DNA of 64,000 nt from Antedon mediterranea (GCF_964355755.1 NC_092677.1:22354101-22418100); one strand, 5' to 3'. Shown: positions 42,679 through 54,366, counted from the first letter of the stretch. Made by a program: numbers and translations. The notes: a model not told the origin generated them from the letters alone.

Positions 42679-44456
42679 CTGTCAACATGACCAAGTATTT
42701 TATGTAATAAAGTTGTAACTGCATCTTCTACCCCCCTTTTGGAACAGTAGGCAAATTGACATGGATCCAAAAGACTTGGTCTCGCTTAAAATCTCATTCT
42801 TAATTAATTTTTCGAAACATTTCATAGGTACAGCAGTTTGGTAATGGGCCTATAGTCATTGAGAGCTTCAGGTTTATTATTCTTTGACAATGACAGAGGG
42901 TGAATTAAGGATTTTTTTTTAAGGAATTTCAAATTACGCAGTGACCAACGAAAAAACTTGCGAGAGTTGCTCATTGCACTCTTTTAGCACCTTTCCACTG
43001 ACTTTATCCGGCCCTACTGCTTTCTTGATGTTAATTTTCCCAAACATGAACTTGACACAGGGTTGTCATGTAATCCGCTATCTACTATCTTGTTAATAGT
43101 TTGAGATCTATTTGCACTAAAGTCCTTGTCGTTTAACTCGTTGGCAATTTTTTTGCTATTTCCTGCTGTAATATTATTACCCATCTTATTTCCATAACCT
43201 GTCATGTTGCGCATACTATTCCATACCTGCTTGCTGTTTCCAGACTTGAACTTTTCCTTCACTTTTTTTCCATACCGTTTCTTACTGCGAGCTATTTCTT
43301 TTTTTAATTCCTTCTGTATTTTTCTCCTTTCATCGTGGTTAGCACATTTTTGCTTTCTTTGCACTACTTTCTTAATATTTCCATTTAGCCAGGGTTTATT
43401 ATTAGGGAACAGCTTAATTTTCCTTTCCTTAATAATACTTCCAACACAAAAATCAATGTATCCGGATATCGCGTCTGTCGCATCATCAATTGTGGCACCT
43501 TCCATAAAAATATTCCAGTCGGTTGACTCAAAACATCCTTTTAACTTTTCAATGTTTTCGTAGGACCACTCTTTTACAGACCTGATAATAAGTTTAATTG
43601 CCTTTATTCTCTGAACATATTTAGGCATCAGGTGAACAGACTTATGGTCAGAAGAACCAATTCCTGGTTTTATCACGCATTTATAAGTCTTAGTAACATT
43701 GCCATAGCATTTATCAAGAATGTTCTCACCTCTAGTAGGTTTGTCTACATACTGGTGGTAGTGTGGTACTGCTTTATTTAGCTCGCACTGATTAAAGTCG
43801 CCTGCAATGATTATAACCGCGTCAGGTGAGTCATTCTCCATGTCTCTTATCAGATCATGTAAATAATCAGCTGATTTTTTCACAATTGCTGAGGTGGTAA
43901 TGTATACGACAGTAATAAAAAATTTAGGAAATTCCCTTGGGAGATAATAAGGCCTAAGAGAGAGCGTAAGTACTTCGATATCTGGTGAACAGTATTGTCT
44001 GAAAATGCTCACATTAGAGCACCAGCGGTTATTTATATAAATGCATACACCTCCCCCACATTCCTTAAGCGCATCTGGTGTCCTATCTCCTCATACGCCA
44101 TCAATATGGCTGTAACTTTGAGTGTCCTTATTTGGTTAGAACCATGTTTCTGTCACAACCATTACATCTCTGTAGTCATTCAAGGTAGATACCTTTGTCG
44201 TGAGTTTATCCAGCTTCTCCCCGACAGATTGAGCATTGAACATTATAATCGAAGGAAGCGGTGGATTGAAGGTTCTATGCTTCAGCCTTTGACGAACGCC
44301 GCCTGTCCTACCCCGCTTCCTAGGCTTCCTAGGTTTAAATTCTCGTGTAAAATCATCCGCGAAAGCGGGCTTCCTGCTAGACAATGGGCTAACCTGCAGT
44401 GATTTTAGGGCCTGGCTACTGTACACCAATCTCCTTGATACTGCGCTTAAACACAC
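42665..44456 (-). pseudogene. CR1/Rex1-type LINE ORF2: endonuclease and start of reverse transcriptase
   Basis: Minus-strand reading SIIMFNAQSVGEKLDKL, VMVVTETWF, stop, SHIDGV, stop, ECGGGVCIYINNRWCSNVSI, YYLPREFPKFFITVVYI, IIIAGDFNQCELN, TRGENILDKCYGNV, GIGSSDHKSVHL, SVKEWSYENIEKLKGCFEST and KPWLNGNI: an AP-type endonuclease domain and linker of jockey/CR1/Rex1 non-LTR elements, with GDFN and SDH catalytic motifs intact. A frame change near 43035 leads to KKAVGPDKVSGKVLKECNEQ, LNDYRPI, MKCFEKLI and DPCQFAYCSKRGVEDAVTTL, the first blocks of the reverse transcriptase. The YADD region is absent: the copy ends in gypsy sequence. Two stops and at least two frame changes. Confidence 0.85.
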
Positions 44457-45003
44457 CTAGAAATCACAAAAATCCACAAGACAGGGAAACACAAGTCAAC
44501 GATAAAGTTTGTCAAACGTCAACAATATTAAAAAATCAATCCAAAAAGCGACTTCATTTATGCAGAGTGTGGACAAACGCGTCGCTAACGAAGCAGCGCC
44601 ATCAACAGATTCGTCAGAAACTTATAAAACCAAAACAAGTTTGGTATCAAAATGTTTGTCAAAAGTTATGCTTCAACACGGACCTTTGCGCAGGGTTTGA
44701 ACAAATATTTCATGCCCATAATGCATCTGACAATTGACATGTCAAGGTTCATATTACAATCAAAGGTAAACAATATGACGCGGCCCTCGTGAGGACATGG
44801 CCACAACTTTTCTCCGGTAGAAAAATCACATTTTTACATGGAAATATGACGATTTCAACACTGCAACTGATACATAATCTTTATTTATTATACATTTATT
44901 GTATACAAACAAGCTGTTATTTGATTGTCAATTGGCTGTATTTACAAAGGGCTTTCACACACGCGATGCTGGCTATACTAGCAGCAGCTGGAAGGATGAC
45001 AGC
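44457..45003. other. Region beside the LINE; one small unrecognised ORF
   Basis: 44509-44700 (+) has an open frame of 63 codons with a serine/alanine/lysine-rich, protein-like composition (KKSIQKATSFMQSVDKRV and later TKTSLVSKCLSKV). No family is recognised and no promoter or splice context is evident, so it is not called as a gene. Confidence 0.3.
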
Positions 45004-46141
45004 CAGCCGCGTAACAAGGGGGTCTTGTCAGGGGGGGCCAACAGGGGGGGGCAAACAGGGGCTGATCCTTCCAGACACCAAGTACTTGAGCCACAGCCCC
45101 CCCCCCATGGTGGGGGGGGGGGGGCTGTGGCGAAGCGAATTTTGGTAAATGACACCCTAGATCGTCGGAAATGTTACTCTCGCACATAAAATTCATGATA
45201 AATGGCGCCTCCAACTAGTAGTAGTTGGCCTTGAAATAACACTCCCATTTATGGCACAGCAATCAGCAAAATGATTGTACATTTTCCACCGTTAAAAACA
45301 CAGGTGACATAACATTTGAACACGTGAAAACCCAATCTAACATTGGATCCGCGCCTGGCAAAGGTAGTAATTTTTCCGGTTAGATGACTAAAAGATTGAG
45401 TATTGGAGCGACAGCCAACCACGAAAGTACGTTTGTTTTGCTGATCGCTAACGCGTTACATACGATTAGTAGGAGTGTATTTTTTTAAGGTGGCCTCACA
45501 TGCACAGCAAAGCGTCACACAATTGTGTATGAGATGCCCGCGCGTGTTCTATGAACCGGAACCGACACAAACACAAACAAATACGACATATTAATTCAAT
45601 GTATATTAAGATAAGCCATATACTCGTGTGTTTGAACTAAATAAACTATACCGTAGTCTATAAAAATTAAGTGTTACTTAGTAATTGTCCACTTTGTCTG
45701 TGATGATTTGAATTTTATAAGCATTTTAAGTTGAACATTTCGTCTTCCTGTAACTGTCATGCAACTAAATGTGTTGATAACGAGACTCTCTGTACCTAAA
45801 CTTTGCACCGTGGACAGTCAAAATGTGGCTTCGCAGCCTATCTCTTCTTAATGTTTTTTTACAATAAAAACACATTGTTCGTTCTTTTGAGAACATCGCG
45901 GAATGAATTTAATAATTTTATTCTATGCGAAAAGAAAGTGAATGCCTGTCCGGGAGTGAATGAAATGCTGTAATGCCCTTACAGGTAGGCAATTCGGCAA
46001 ATGCATGGCGGCTTAGATAAAAGACGCCAAAAACCACAGTCAACTGACCGCATGTTAATGTACTGATAAGCAGTGCGTCTTCCCACGAGTTGTCAGTCAG
46101 AATTTTGTGTATTTCATATCATCTTACTTGAATACTGTGAG
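45004..46141 (-). repeat. CAGCCGCGTAAC-ended repeat, copy 1
   Basis: Plus-strand start CAGCCGCGTAACAAGGGGG resembles a hAT-type terminus. The copy is inverted relative to 55836-61672, which is the same sequence with a 5.2-kb insertion. The segment 45541-46003 has no counterpart in the other copy. Contains very long G and C runs at 45027-45125. Confidence 0.65.
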
Positions 46142-47961
46142 GTAATACAGTAGAAGTAAATTGGTGCTTGAAAGCAGGCAGGGGAATGGGGAATCCCCTT
46201 TGGCGACGCTAATTGCTGGTTTAAGGAGCGCAATCGCGCGGCACTCCTTAAAAATGATGGACTGATCGCTTTTGGAAATTCCCATTTATTGTGTAAAAAG
46301 AGTGATGGTCACAAAGAGGAGACCTACGCAAGAAAGATCAAGTAATTCAGCAAGGAGTTGTTAATTAGAACTGCTTATATAAGCAGGCCTAGAATAACCA
46401 TAACACTCTCTACACTCCACACGTGGCGAATGTCCCCTACGAAAGCAACACATGCGCAGTGTAACTGAAATTAACTAACTTTTTCTGCGGGGCTAATACT
46501 ATAGTCTGAGACGGCAAATAATGTAAAAACAAATTTTCTTTGTAAAATATATTTGAAAATCGAAATACACTGGAAACAGCAGGATTACTACTAGCTATTT
46601 TTATGATACAATCTTGCTATTCAGTAATACAAGTAACATTTGCCTGCTGGCTATACTACAGAAAAGGCAAAAAATCATCATAATATGGCTAGGCCTATGC
46701 CTAGGCTAGTCTAGTTTGAAAGGGCACTTCAGGAAAAGGGGGGTTCGTTCGAACCCTACGAACCCATTTGGCTACAGGCTTGCGTCTGAAATCGGTCAAA
46801 TGAATGAGCTTTATTTTGATGTGTCAACATTGTGCAGCGAACTGGCGATCAAAATGGATCAAAATGTTGTCAAACACTTTCAACTGAATTTAAGCAAAAT
46901 TTTAGCGTAGATCGTGAATAAATTGTTAGGCTTGAGGAAAATACATGTTTTTAAAACTCTCTTTTCATAATTTTAATTAAATTTCGAGAGTTTATATCAG
47001 GTAGACAAATTTTTAAATAGTGAAATATTTCGAAAATGCAAAAACATGTAATCTGGCAGGGTAGTCGATTTGGACGTATTTTGACTGATAATGTGAATTT
47101 TGAAATGCCGACAAAGAGAGGGTTTTGCCAGAATGGGTCACATATCAATACAAATCAATTTTTAGCTGTTGGCCAAAAAAAAAATTGGGATGCTTGGTTT
47201 AGTACAGAGGCCAAAATGTCAATATGGTAAAAGTTAGGACTGTGTAACTTCTTGGTAACTACTGGGTGTATTGGAATATTTTTTTTGCCAAACTACTCCA
47301 GACATATATATCTATTCACTCTAACCCCTTTTCTTACCACTGTCTAAGAAATTGGCTATATGAATATCTATCAACCACTGGTCAGAAAGTGATTATTGTG
47401 GTCTCAAATTACTCGCAAAGTATATTTTTATATTTGTTCTAATGTAATAAAATCATAAAACCGTCAAAAACCCCCTAATTTTGACCTTTGACATATAGCC
47501 GGCACAAACATTTTTTGGCTTGGAGCATATTTCTATTCACTTTAATGGACAACTTTTGGCAAAAATGACTGTGAAACTTTATTTTTTACCATTGATCAAG
47601 GAAATAGCCATATCAATATCTCAGCAACCACTAGTCAGAAAGTTATAATTTTAGTCTCAAATTACTCGCAAAATATATACAACAGAAATACACAAAATGT
47701 TAGCTGGTACAAACATTTTGGCATGGAGCACACTTACATTTTTAACTAGCGAATGTTGTGTTTGCTAATATCAAAATACACTCGTATTGATATCACTCTA
47801 ATGAGAACAGTTGTGTCCAAAGACATATCATGACCACTGATCAAGAAAGTGACCATAGAAATATTTTGCAACCAGGTCACAAACAACTAGACAACTAAAC
47901 TAAATTTGTTGGCTTTCTTCTTACAAATCATATTAATTATTATTGTACACTTCCATTACAG
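46142..47961. other. No gene; tandem repeats at the right end
   Basis: Inverted GGGGAATCCCC-type pieces near 46190. Between about 47360 and 47860, blocks CCACTGGTCAGAAAGTGATT / CTCAAATTACTCGCAAAGTA recur two to three times with a period near 250 bp. ORFs at 46716 and 47036 are not supported. Confidence 0.45.
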
Positions 47962-48113
47962 AAGTATGGCTGAAATGTTGCAATGTAACATGGATAATGT
48001 GTTTGATACAGTATTAGGAAATCTTCAATTAATTCTTGATGAATTGCATGGAGGAGAAACCAGAAGACAAATCGGTGAACACTTTAAGCTTGAAGATTTT
48101 TGGATCAAGATAG
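47962..48113 (+). CDS. Candidate isolated coding exon, unknown protein
   Basis: A pyrimidine-rich tract and ACTTCCATTACAG acceptor precede AAGTATGGCTGAAATG. The frame reads MAEMLQCNMDNVFDTVLGNL, QLILDELHGGETRRQIGEHF, KLEDFWIKI, then a possible weak donor GTTTGT. The composition is that of a soluble helical protein: acidic, Leu/Ile heptad-like, and unlike the A/T-driven ORFs around it. No second exon was found nearby and no family is recognised. It may belong to a host gene with distant exons or to a transposon. A strong stem-forming sequence begins 37 nt after it. Confidence 0.35.
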
Positions 48114-48149
48114 GTTTGTTTTTTTATACCCTTATCTGCATAAATTATT

Positions 48150-48213
48150 ACAACTTGTAATCGGGAGATAAAGCCTGGTTTAACAAGTTGTAACCAGGCT
48201 TTATCTCCCGATT
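48150..48213. repeat. Interlocked inverted repeats (A-B-A'-B')
   Basis: A = ACAACTTGT (48150-48158), B = 22 bp from AATCGGGAGATAAAG to CTGGTT (48159-48180), TA, A' = ACAAGTTGT (48183-48191), B' (48192-48213), the exact complement of B. Both pairs are perfect. As RNA the order gives pseudoknot topology, or a 22-bp hairpin with an 11-nt loop. Confidence 0.85.
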
Positions 48214-48769
48214 TATTGCACGTTTTCATACAAGCATATTATATATGAATAATTCAATAAATCAAAATTACACCTTCTTTTGCGTATTTTGAGCCAACTT
48301 CAGATGTGACTCCAAACTCTGTTTTGCTAGCTCTACAGTATTTGGGTTTGTGGTATTATTCTATTTATTTATTCTTTTACAAAGAGAAACTGACTCTCTT
48401 ATTTATTATTATTTTTTTTTTTCCTCCTTCCTTTCTTCCTTTTCCCTTTTCTCTTATTTATATAAATATATATACATGTTATTGTTAGTACGAATATATA
48501 TTAGTAAAAAGATTCATCTGGATCACTGTATAGTATATTATTATTAATAATATATATTATTATTTAATCTATCCTTTATATAATTACATGATCGCAATTT
48601 AGAGACATACCCAAAATTATTTTTAGAGTTCAATTTTTAAAATTAATCCAAGGTTGATTAAGGTCAGGGAATGTGACTAAAATTGGCAATATATATATTG
48701 GCCTTTACATAATGCGTGATTGATTGAAATGCTTTTGTACTGTATATACACTTGCATCTAGTCCATGGG
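48214..48769. other. AT-rich, no gene
   Basis: A TTTCCTCCTTCCTTTCTTCC pyrimidine run near 48420 and AT-rich repeats. Nothing else seen. Confidence 0.4.
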
Positions 48770-49034
48770 CCAGACATTTTTTCGGTATCAAATTGGTGGC
48801 AAATGCTATCATACATTTTTGGAAAGCTTAGCATGTCTACGTTTCAGAAATCCATGATAGCAATGCCAATTGTACAGCTTAATAGTAATTTTTTATTTAA
48901 GATTATATAATACCGCCTATGAAAAATATGCAACACAAAATGTTGGGGTAGGGTGTAACATTTTTGCTAATAACTTGGGATTTAGTGAACAGATTTGCAT
49001 TTTGGTATCAGTATGTAGTGTATAGACTGCTTAA

Positions 49035-49762
49035 CACTTTCACCGCCAGGCATTCAATAAAGGAAGTACCCCTCACCGCCAGCCATTTTAGATAAATTTA
49101 CCTGTTTTTCAAAGCTCATAGCAAAGGTGTTTGTAATCAGAATAACATGCAATATACACTCAAATAATGAGATAGAAATAAACTTTCCAATGGTACCAAA
49201 CACTTTATTGAAATAAAACTGTAATATCACATAATTGTACAAAGAACTTGGCTCACTTTTAGCACTTTAGGCTCAATCGGAGAACAAAGCAGAGATAATG
49301 AGGTTTTTAGTCTGGCTGCACCGTCTGTCAGTGTCACGTTTCTCAACCTATTCTACAAACTAGTCTAAGCCAGGCTAGCTAAATTATCTCCAATTATTTA
49401 TTACATTTTATAAACCAGATTTAGGTACAAATATACCTTCATCATCTGGGGATAATAAATACTCATTTTCAGAGTCAGAGTCGGCAAATATTTCTGCAAT
49501 TGCTTCATCTGCAGTAAGCACATTATGTTGTTTACGGATAGGACGCGATGTAGGCCAGCTGGGTCATTGGCACTAGGGGTTAATAAAGTATCAAAATATT
49601 TGCGGTCCAGGTCGATTTGGATGTTGAAATTTCTATATGCGGTCCATATATACATGATCTAACAAATTGTGCAATAAAAAGCCAAAGACGGAAATTTCCG
49701 TCTTTGGCGGTCTGGCGCTGGGCATCGAAAGACGGAGATTTCCGTCTTTGGCGGTGAAAGTG
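49035..49762 (-). mobile_element. piggyBac-like element, TTAA target
   Basis: CACTTTCACCGCCA and its inverse TGGCGGTGAAAGTG end the element, with TTAA on both sides (49031-49034 and 49763-49766). The right end holds two near-perfect palindromes of AAAGACGGAAATTTCCGTCT type. A unit without the insertion (CTGCTTAGGTGTAATATA on the complement) is at about 63510-63530. 728 bp, nonautonomous. Confidence 0.85.
49408..49560 (-). pseudogene. piggyBac transposase N-terminal remnant
   Basis: An open stretch reading RPIRKQHNVLTADEAIAEIF, ADSDSENEYLLSPDDEGIF, then stop. The short basic patch followed by an acidic Ser/Asp/Glu-rich segment is typical of the N-terminus of piggyBac-family transposases. The catalytic domain is absent. 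Supports the family assignment made from TTAA and the ends. Confidence 0.5.
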
Positions 49763-50521
49763 TTAAGTGTACTATATTTTTGTAAGTAAATCCAACAAAT
49801 ATTGACGACATTAGAGGTCAGAAGGTCATTGAACTTTAATAAAAAATGAATTTTTTTCTAATATTAACTTATAACTTTCAGTTAAAAAAAATAAAAATAC
49901 AATAGATATTATGCAAACTGATGTTTTCATGAACATATAGATTCAATAAAGAAGAAAATTGAAATTAAAGATTAACAAAAATAAATTTTGTCGTTTTCAG
50001 TAATTTCTAATCGTTTACAATTATAGGGTAGGGTGTAACATTTTTGTGAATAACTTACAATTTAGTTAACAGATTTGCATTTTCTTGCTATCAGTATGTA
50101 GTGTATAGATTGCCTAATTGTAATATAATTTTAAAAAATGAATCCAACATTTAGTCAATGACCTTTAATCAAAAATGCAATTTCTTCTAAATTAGCTTAT
50201 AAATTTCAATTTTAAACACAAAAGTACAAGATATCTTATGCAAACTAATGTTTTCGTAAACCTATAGACACAATAAATAAGCAAATTGAATTTAACAGTC
50301 TTTCAAAATTGAATATGCTGTGCATTATAAAGAAACTTGTTCGTCATTAGTAATCGTTGACAATAATGGGGTAGGGGGTAACATTTTTGCAAATAACTTA
50401 AGATTTAGTGAACAGATTTGCATTTTCATGTTATACTTAAAGAGATCTTATGTTAATGTTTTTATAGACACAATGAACAAGAAAATTGAAATTAAACAAA
50501 TATTCTATGAATTTATAATTA

Positions 50522-51344
50522 CTAGAGGGTGAGCTTGCTTCGCTCACTCCCCCTCTAGGAAGTGTAGACGATGGTTCTCGGAATGATAAAAATGTTATCG
50601 ATTGGTTGTCTGGCATACCAACCAGCCAATCGTTTTGGGGTTTGGGTTTATATTTGGTCTATGACCTAAATATCATTTATGGCAGAAAAAATTTTTCAAA
50701 TCCCGTACTTGCACCGGCTCCAGATTTATTTACTCGGTCTTTCGCCGCTTTAATACGACGACCCCTTCAATTTCGTTTGGATATTAAATCCTTCTTTATG
50801 AGGATGGCCCGTCTGCTAACGTGTCCGCGTCGTTGAACACAGACATCTTGTTGCCGGTGCTTTTACGCCAGTTTTTCACTTCCAACCGAACTCTGAACTC
50901 AGGGCTTCCCCACAATGAAATAAGGTATTTTACTTCGGTTTCTCGCCAATGCGCACGCTTCGATGACATTTTAAATTAATTAATATAATAATATTAATAA
51001 TAATAATACTGTATAGTGTAACAACAAAAGGTATGATTTTTTCGCACGTTCACCGATCACAACAAATGGATCAGCTTGGCTATACGATGAGGAGCACATG
51101 TCACGATGTGATGTGGCGAATATTGTAATTTGATTGGCTAGATATCTAACCTAGGTCATATTCATCGATGCGTGACTTTCGTATTGTAAGCGACGTCCAC
51201 TAAACTCATACCTTGAGCTTTCGTAGCGTACGAAATATCAGTGTCGTACGAGGTGGCTTCCACTAATCTTTTCCTGGTTCAGACCTATGGATTTGTACGC
51301 CGCGTACAATACGAAAGCATAACTCCGTAGGTCTGAACAGGCCC
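50522..51344 (-). mobile_element. Harbinger-like fragment with one recognisable end
   Basis: The right tip CGTAGGTCTGAACAGGCCC is followed by TTA, matching Harbinger ends (GGGCCTGTTCAGAC...) and their TWA duplication. No matching left tip was found; the left boundary with the tandem array is around TAGAGGGTGAGC at 50523. Carries the Myb-like pseudogene below. Confidence 0.5.
50650..50969 (-). pseudogene. Myb/SANT-like (trihelix) protein of a Harbinger element, frameshifted
   Basis: The ATG at 50969 opens MSSKRAHWRETEVKYLISLW, then GSPEFRVRLE, the first helix of the Myb/SANT-like domain (W..E...LI.LWG). The frame stops at 50796. In another frame further down, RRIKAAKDRVNKSGAGASTG and FEKFF match the end of the same domain (KiK..kd...ksG.g...f.ff). 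So one gene is broken by a frame change. Distinct from the intact fragment at 26625-26870. Confidence 0.6.
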
Positions 51345-52321
51345 TTAAGCTCCAGTCCTACTGGAGCTTCCAAGATACACAGGTATTGATTGATGGAAAG
51401 TGCCTGTTTCCAGTCACCTTTAGGGTCAAATCTATTATTTTAACTGCTCCCTTGTATATAAAAGAGAGAAAATAGTTGAAACCAGGTTGTTGCAAGGTGA
51501 ACCCGGAAATTACTTTGACCCGAAGAATTGAAATTGAGTTGAAAATCTACTGTTGAAATCATAAATTTTGTTAAACTCTTTATAATATCTTCCTAAGATA
51601 GAAATATGGAAAAATAGCGTCGATGTGAAAACTAATGTTATCAAATCTACGTTTCGCGGTATATCTGTGATAGATAAGGTAGGTATCCAAGGCGGAGATT
51701 TGTACCGAAGTTTTTGCATTGTGCTCGCCTATGTCAGAATTAACCATAATTTATATATAGATTATTACCTTAATAATAATTTGTTATTAACAATTATAGG
51801 GTAAGGGGGTAACATTTTTTCTAATAACTTTGTATTTGCATTTTTTTGTATTAATATGTACTGTGTAGGTTGCCTAATTGTTATATTCATGTTGACAAAA
51901 TAAAACGTAACATATTGACATCATTGTAAGTCAAAGGGTCATTGAACATTAACAAAAAATACAATTTCGTCCAAATTTAACATTAATAAAGTTTCTGATA
52001 TTAATGGTAACCTTGATCAAAATGGGGAAAACTTACAACCACCTGTCGACTATGTCAAGATACATGGCACATACTTGCGATATGAAAACATAGAGATACC
52101 CAGTTCTTTCAAACGTATGTGGAAGCTCCACCGGTCTCTGAGGCTGTAGTGTAAATTTCCTAGAAAGTGTGAATTGCTAAACTGCAGCTAATATGAAAAT
52201 CTAAAAAATTGACATATTAATGAGTTTCAATAAACTAACTGTTTTCTTTAAATCGAGATGAAGGAAAATGTTATTGTCCTGTAATATTACAATACCGTAA
52301 CAGTTTTGTTTTAAAAACAAG

Positions 52322-52537
52322 CATGAATGGTACCATCTTCGAGACATGATATGGCTGCATCCGGTTTAAAATTAAAAAATCTGGCTCTATAGCTTTGAGG
52401 ACATGTCCCTTTAGTATACTCATACCGAATAAGGGAGGAGTAGTACTTTATAAATCGCACTTTTTACTCAGTAGTGTCCGGATGGAAGAAGCAGAAGAGG
52501 AAAAGATGAGAGTCCTAGACTTGGGTACCCCGAGTAA
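52322..52537 (+). repeat. ACTCGGGG-family element, 5'-truncated
   Basis: From TGAATGGTACCATCTTCGAG to GGTACCCCGAGTAATAA, followed by the tRNA-Val-like sequence at 52606, the same order as at 18705-19186. Confidence 0.65.
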
Positions 52538-52605
52538 TAAAACGAGATATACTGTATATCATATTACGTATACAGTATATTTCACCATATAGTTTAAGAA
52601 AAATA

Positions 52606-52676
52606 GGTTTCGCCAGGGCTCGAACCGGGGACCTCTGCGTGTTAAGCAGACTTGATAACCACTACACTACGAAACC
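52606..52676 (-). tRNA. tRNA-Val(AAC)-like gene
   Basis: Acceptor GGTTTCG/CGAAACC perfect; A box TAGTGTAGTGG; anticodon arm TCTGC-TTAACAC-GCAGA with AAC; T arm CCCGG-TTCGAGC-CCTGG with one mismatch. Best preserved of the family together with 4461-4531. A truncated relative (T arm only) lies at about 52873-52905, keeping the two-per-unit arrangement. Confidence 0.5.
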
Positions 52677-52905
52677 TCTTACACCACGAATGTGGGTTAC
52701 ACAAAGTTTTTTAATCCATTTAAATTACAAATAAATATGGTAATAAGAACAAAGCAAAATAAACATGTGTAAAAGTGATAATTACCGATTACACAAAATA
52801 AGTATTTAAAAAAAATAATAAAATAAGATATACTGTATACAGTACTTTTCACCATAAACTAAAAAAAAAAAAGGTTTCGCCCGGGCTTGAACCGGGGACC
52901 TTCGA

Positions 52906-53749
52906 CGCTACAGCAGTTTCACACCACTCTGTTATATGTTTGATTTCGCACCTTATTTTTTTTCTCACACTTACATCATACACTTTTGGGCCATTATGTA
53001 ACATGTTCACATGGTTTAGTCACCGTTAAATTACCTTGTTCACAATAAACAAGGCCATATAGATGGCTGCAGTCGCGTGCTTAGTGTTTACCGACCGACC
53101 AACCTACCAACTGACCGAAATTACTGAACATGTTTAAAAATGTTGAAATGTTTAAAAACAGTTATATTTTTTTAATTTACACGTGCGTAGCCTGTCACTT
53201 TTGACGTGCTCGTATAACGTAATTTCGAGTTGAAAAGTAAGTAAAAAAAACCAGAAATCTGGCAAAAAGAGTGCGCAATAACATTTAACGTGCAGTGCGC
53301 GCGCAAAAATCTGCGCACTCATGGCAATTTTGTAAACGCTTAAAATTGCCTGAAACATACTCTTATTTCATCGAAAATAAATTTTGAAAATTTTAAGCGC
53401 GCGTTACATGCGCTACGCACATAATTGTATTGCCATATGATGATTTATGCCCTGAAATTTATGAGTACCAAATTTTATTTAATTGTGATTAATGGTTGTG
53501 AAGATATGATTACAAACGTGATTTCGTTAAATCGTGCGTAGACCGCGTAATTTTTTATTGCGCACCGTGAAAACATAACCACATCGATTCCTGGCCATAA
53601 GGAATATACTGTGAAAAATTGACCTAGCTAGATTAAACTGATATCAAGATAAGGTCAGAAAGCTATAAAACGCATAGTGATACCGGACCGACAGACCGAC
53701 TGACCGACCGACATAGTGAACTATAGAGTCGCTTCCACGCGACTAAAAA
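52906..53749. other. No gene; CCGACCGAC repeats
   Basis: GTTTACCGACCGACCAACC near 53090 and GACCGACTGACCGACCGACA near 53690 mark a dispersed repeat. GCGCGC-rich bits near 53280-53410. No ORF supported. Confidence 0.4.
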
Positions 53750-54366
53750 TGCCTTTTAAAACAGCTCGTTTTCCTTGAATACTTCTTTCCAACTGGGGCC
53801 ATTTTAGAATCAGAAATTTGCCAGAAATCAATGTATGTTTTATTTTCGGTTTTTATTAAAAAAATAGAGTGGTTTTATAAAGAACTAACTGTACATCAAA
53901 ACAGCGACGATGTGAGTTTGTACATATAACATTTTGTTTTTAAAAACAATGCTGTTCACAGTTTAAAAAATCATAAATCATATTTCAATATGTAAAACAC
54001 ATATCTAAAATCGTCTATCATCATAGCAAGTATTGGTCTTATGGTAGCTCTCTCACTGTATTAAAAAATAGAAAATGATTTGTTTTTTTTTTAGTGTGAA
54101 TGTATTGATTAGTGACCGAGATAATTTTCTTTGATAGGCCCTATTAATATGGCGCAAGTTTTGAATAATAATATAATAAAATATTAATTTAACCTCTATT
54201 ACACCAGCTGAAAAAAAGTTCTTGCCTTTCAAAACTAAAAAAAATATATATTTCGTATAAATGTGTAATCGGATTTTATAACACTGCCCTCTATTTTCTA
54301 CATTTTCTGGGGAAAAAAAGGCATACATTCTGGCAATTAATTGTAAATATAAGATGGCGAACATTG
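53750..54366 (+). repeat. Dispersed repeat, copy 2
   Basis: Direct copy of 13806-14340 (GCCTTTTAAAACAGCTCG ... ATAAGATGGCGAACATT), with extra sequence at 54190-54280. Confidence 0.65.

Larger units (their letters stand above)
48770..52020 (+). repeat. Tandem array of ~345-bp units with later insertions
   Basis: Units are marked by GGGGTAGGGTGTAACATTTT or close variants at about 48946, 50027, 50369 and 51797. After subtracting inserted elements the spacing is about 345 bp. Each unit also has GATTTGCATTTT, TATGTAGTGTATAGA and AGGTCA...GGTCATTGAA blocks. Unit 1 is split by a piggyBac-like element and unit 3 by a Harbinger fragment. Inverted units recur at 63025-63790. Confidence 0.7.

Noticed and set aside
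43204-43563. 119-codon plus-strand ORF
   Set aside because: Antisense shadow of the LINE endonuclease region on the minus strand.
44789-45189. Overlapping ORFs of 96 and 119 codons with poly-Gly/Pro
   Set aside because: Produced by G and C homopolymer runs in the repeat copy; unstable sequence, no domain.
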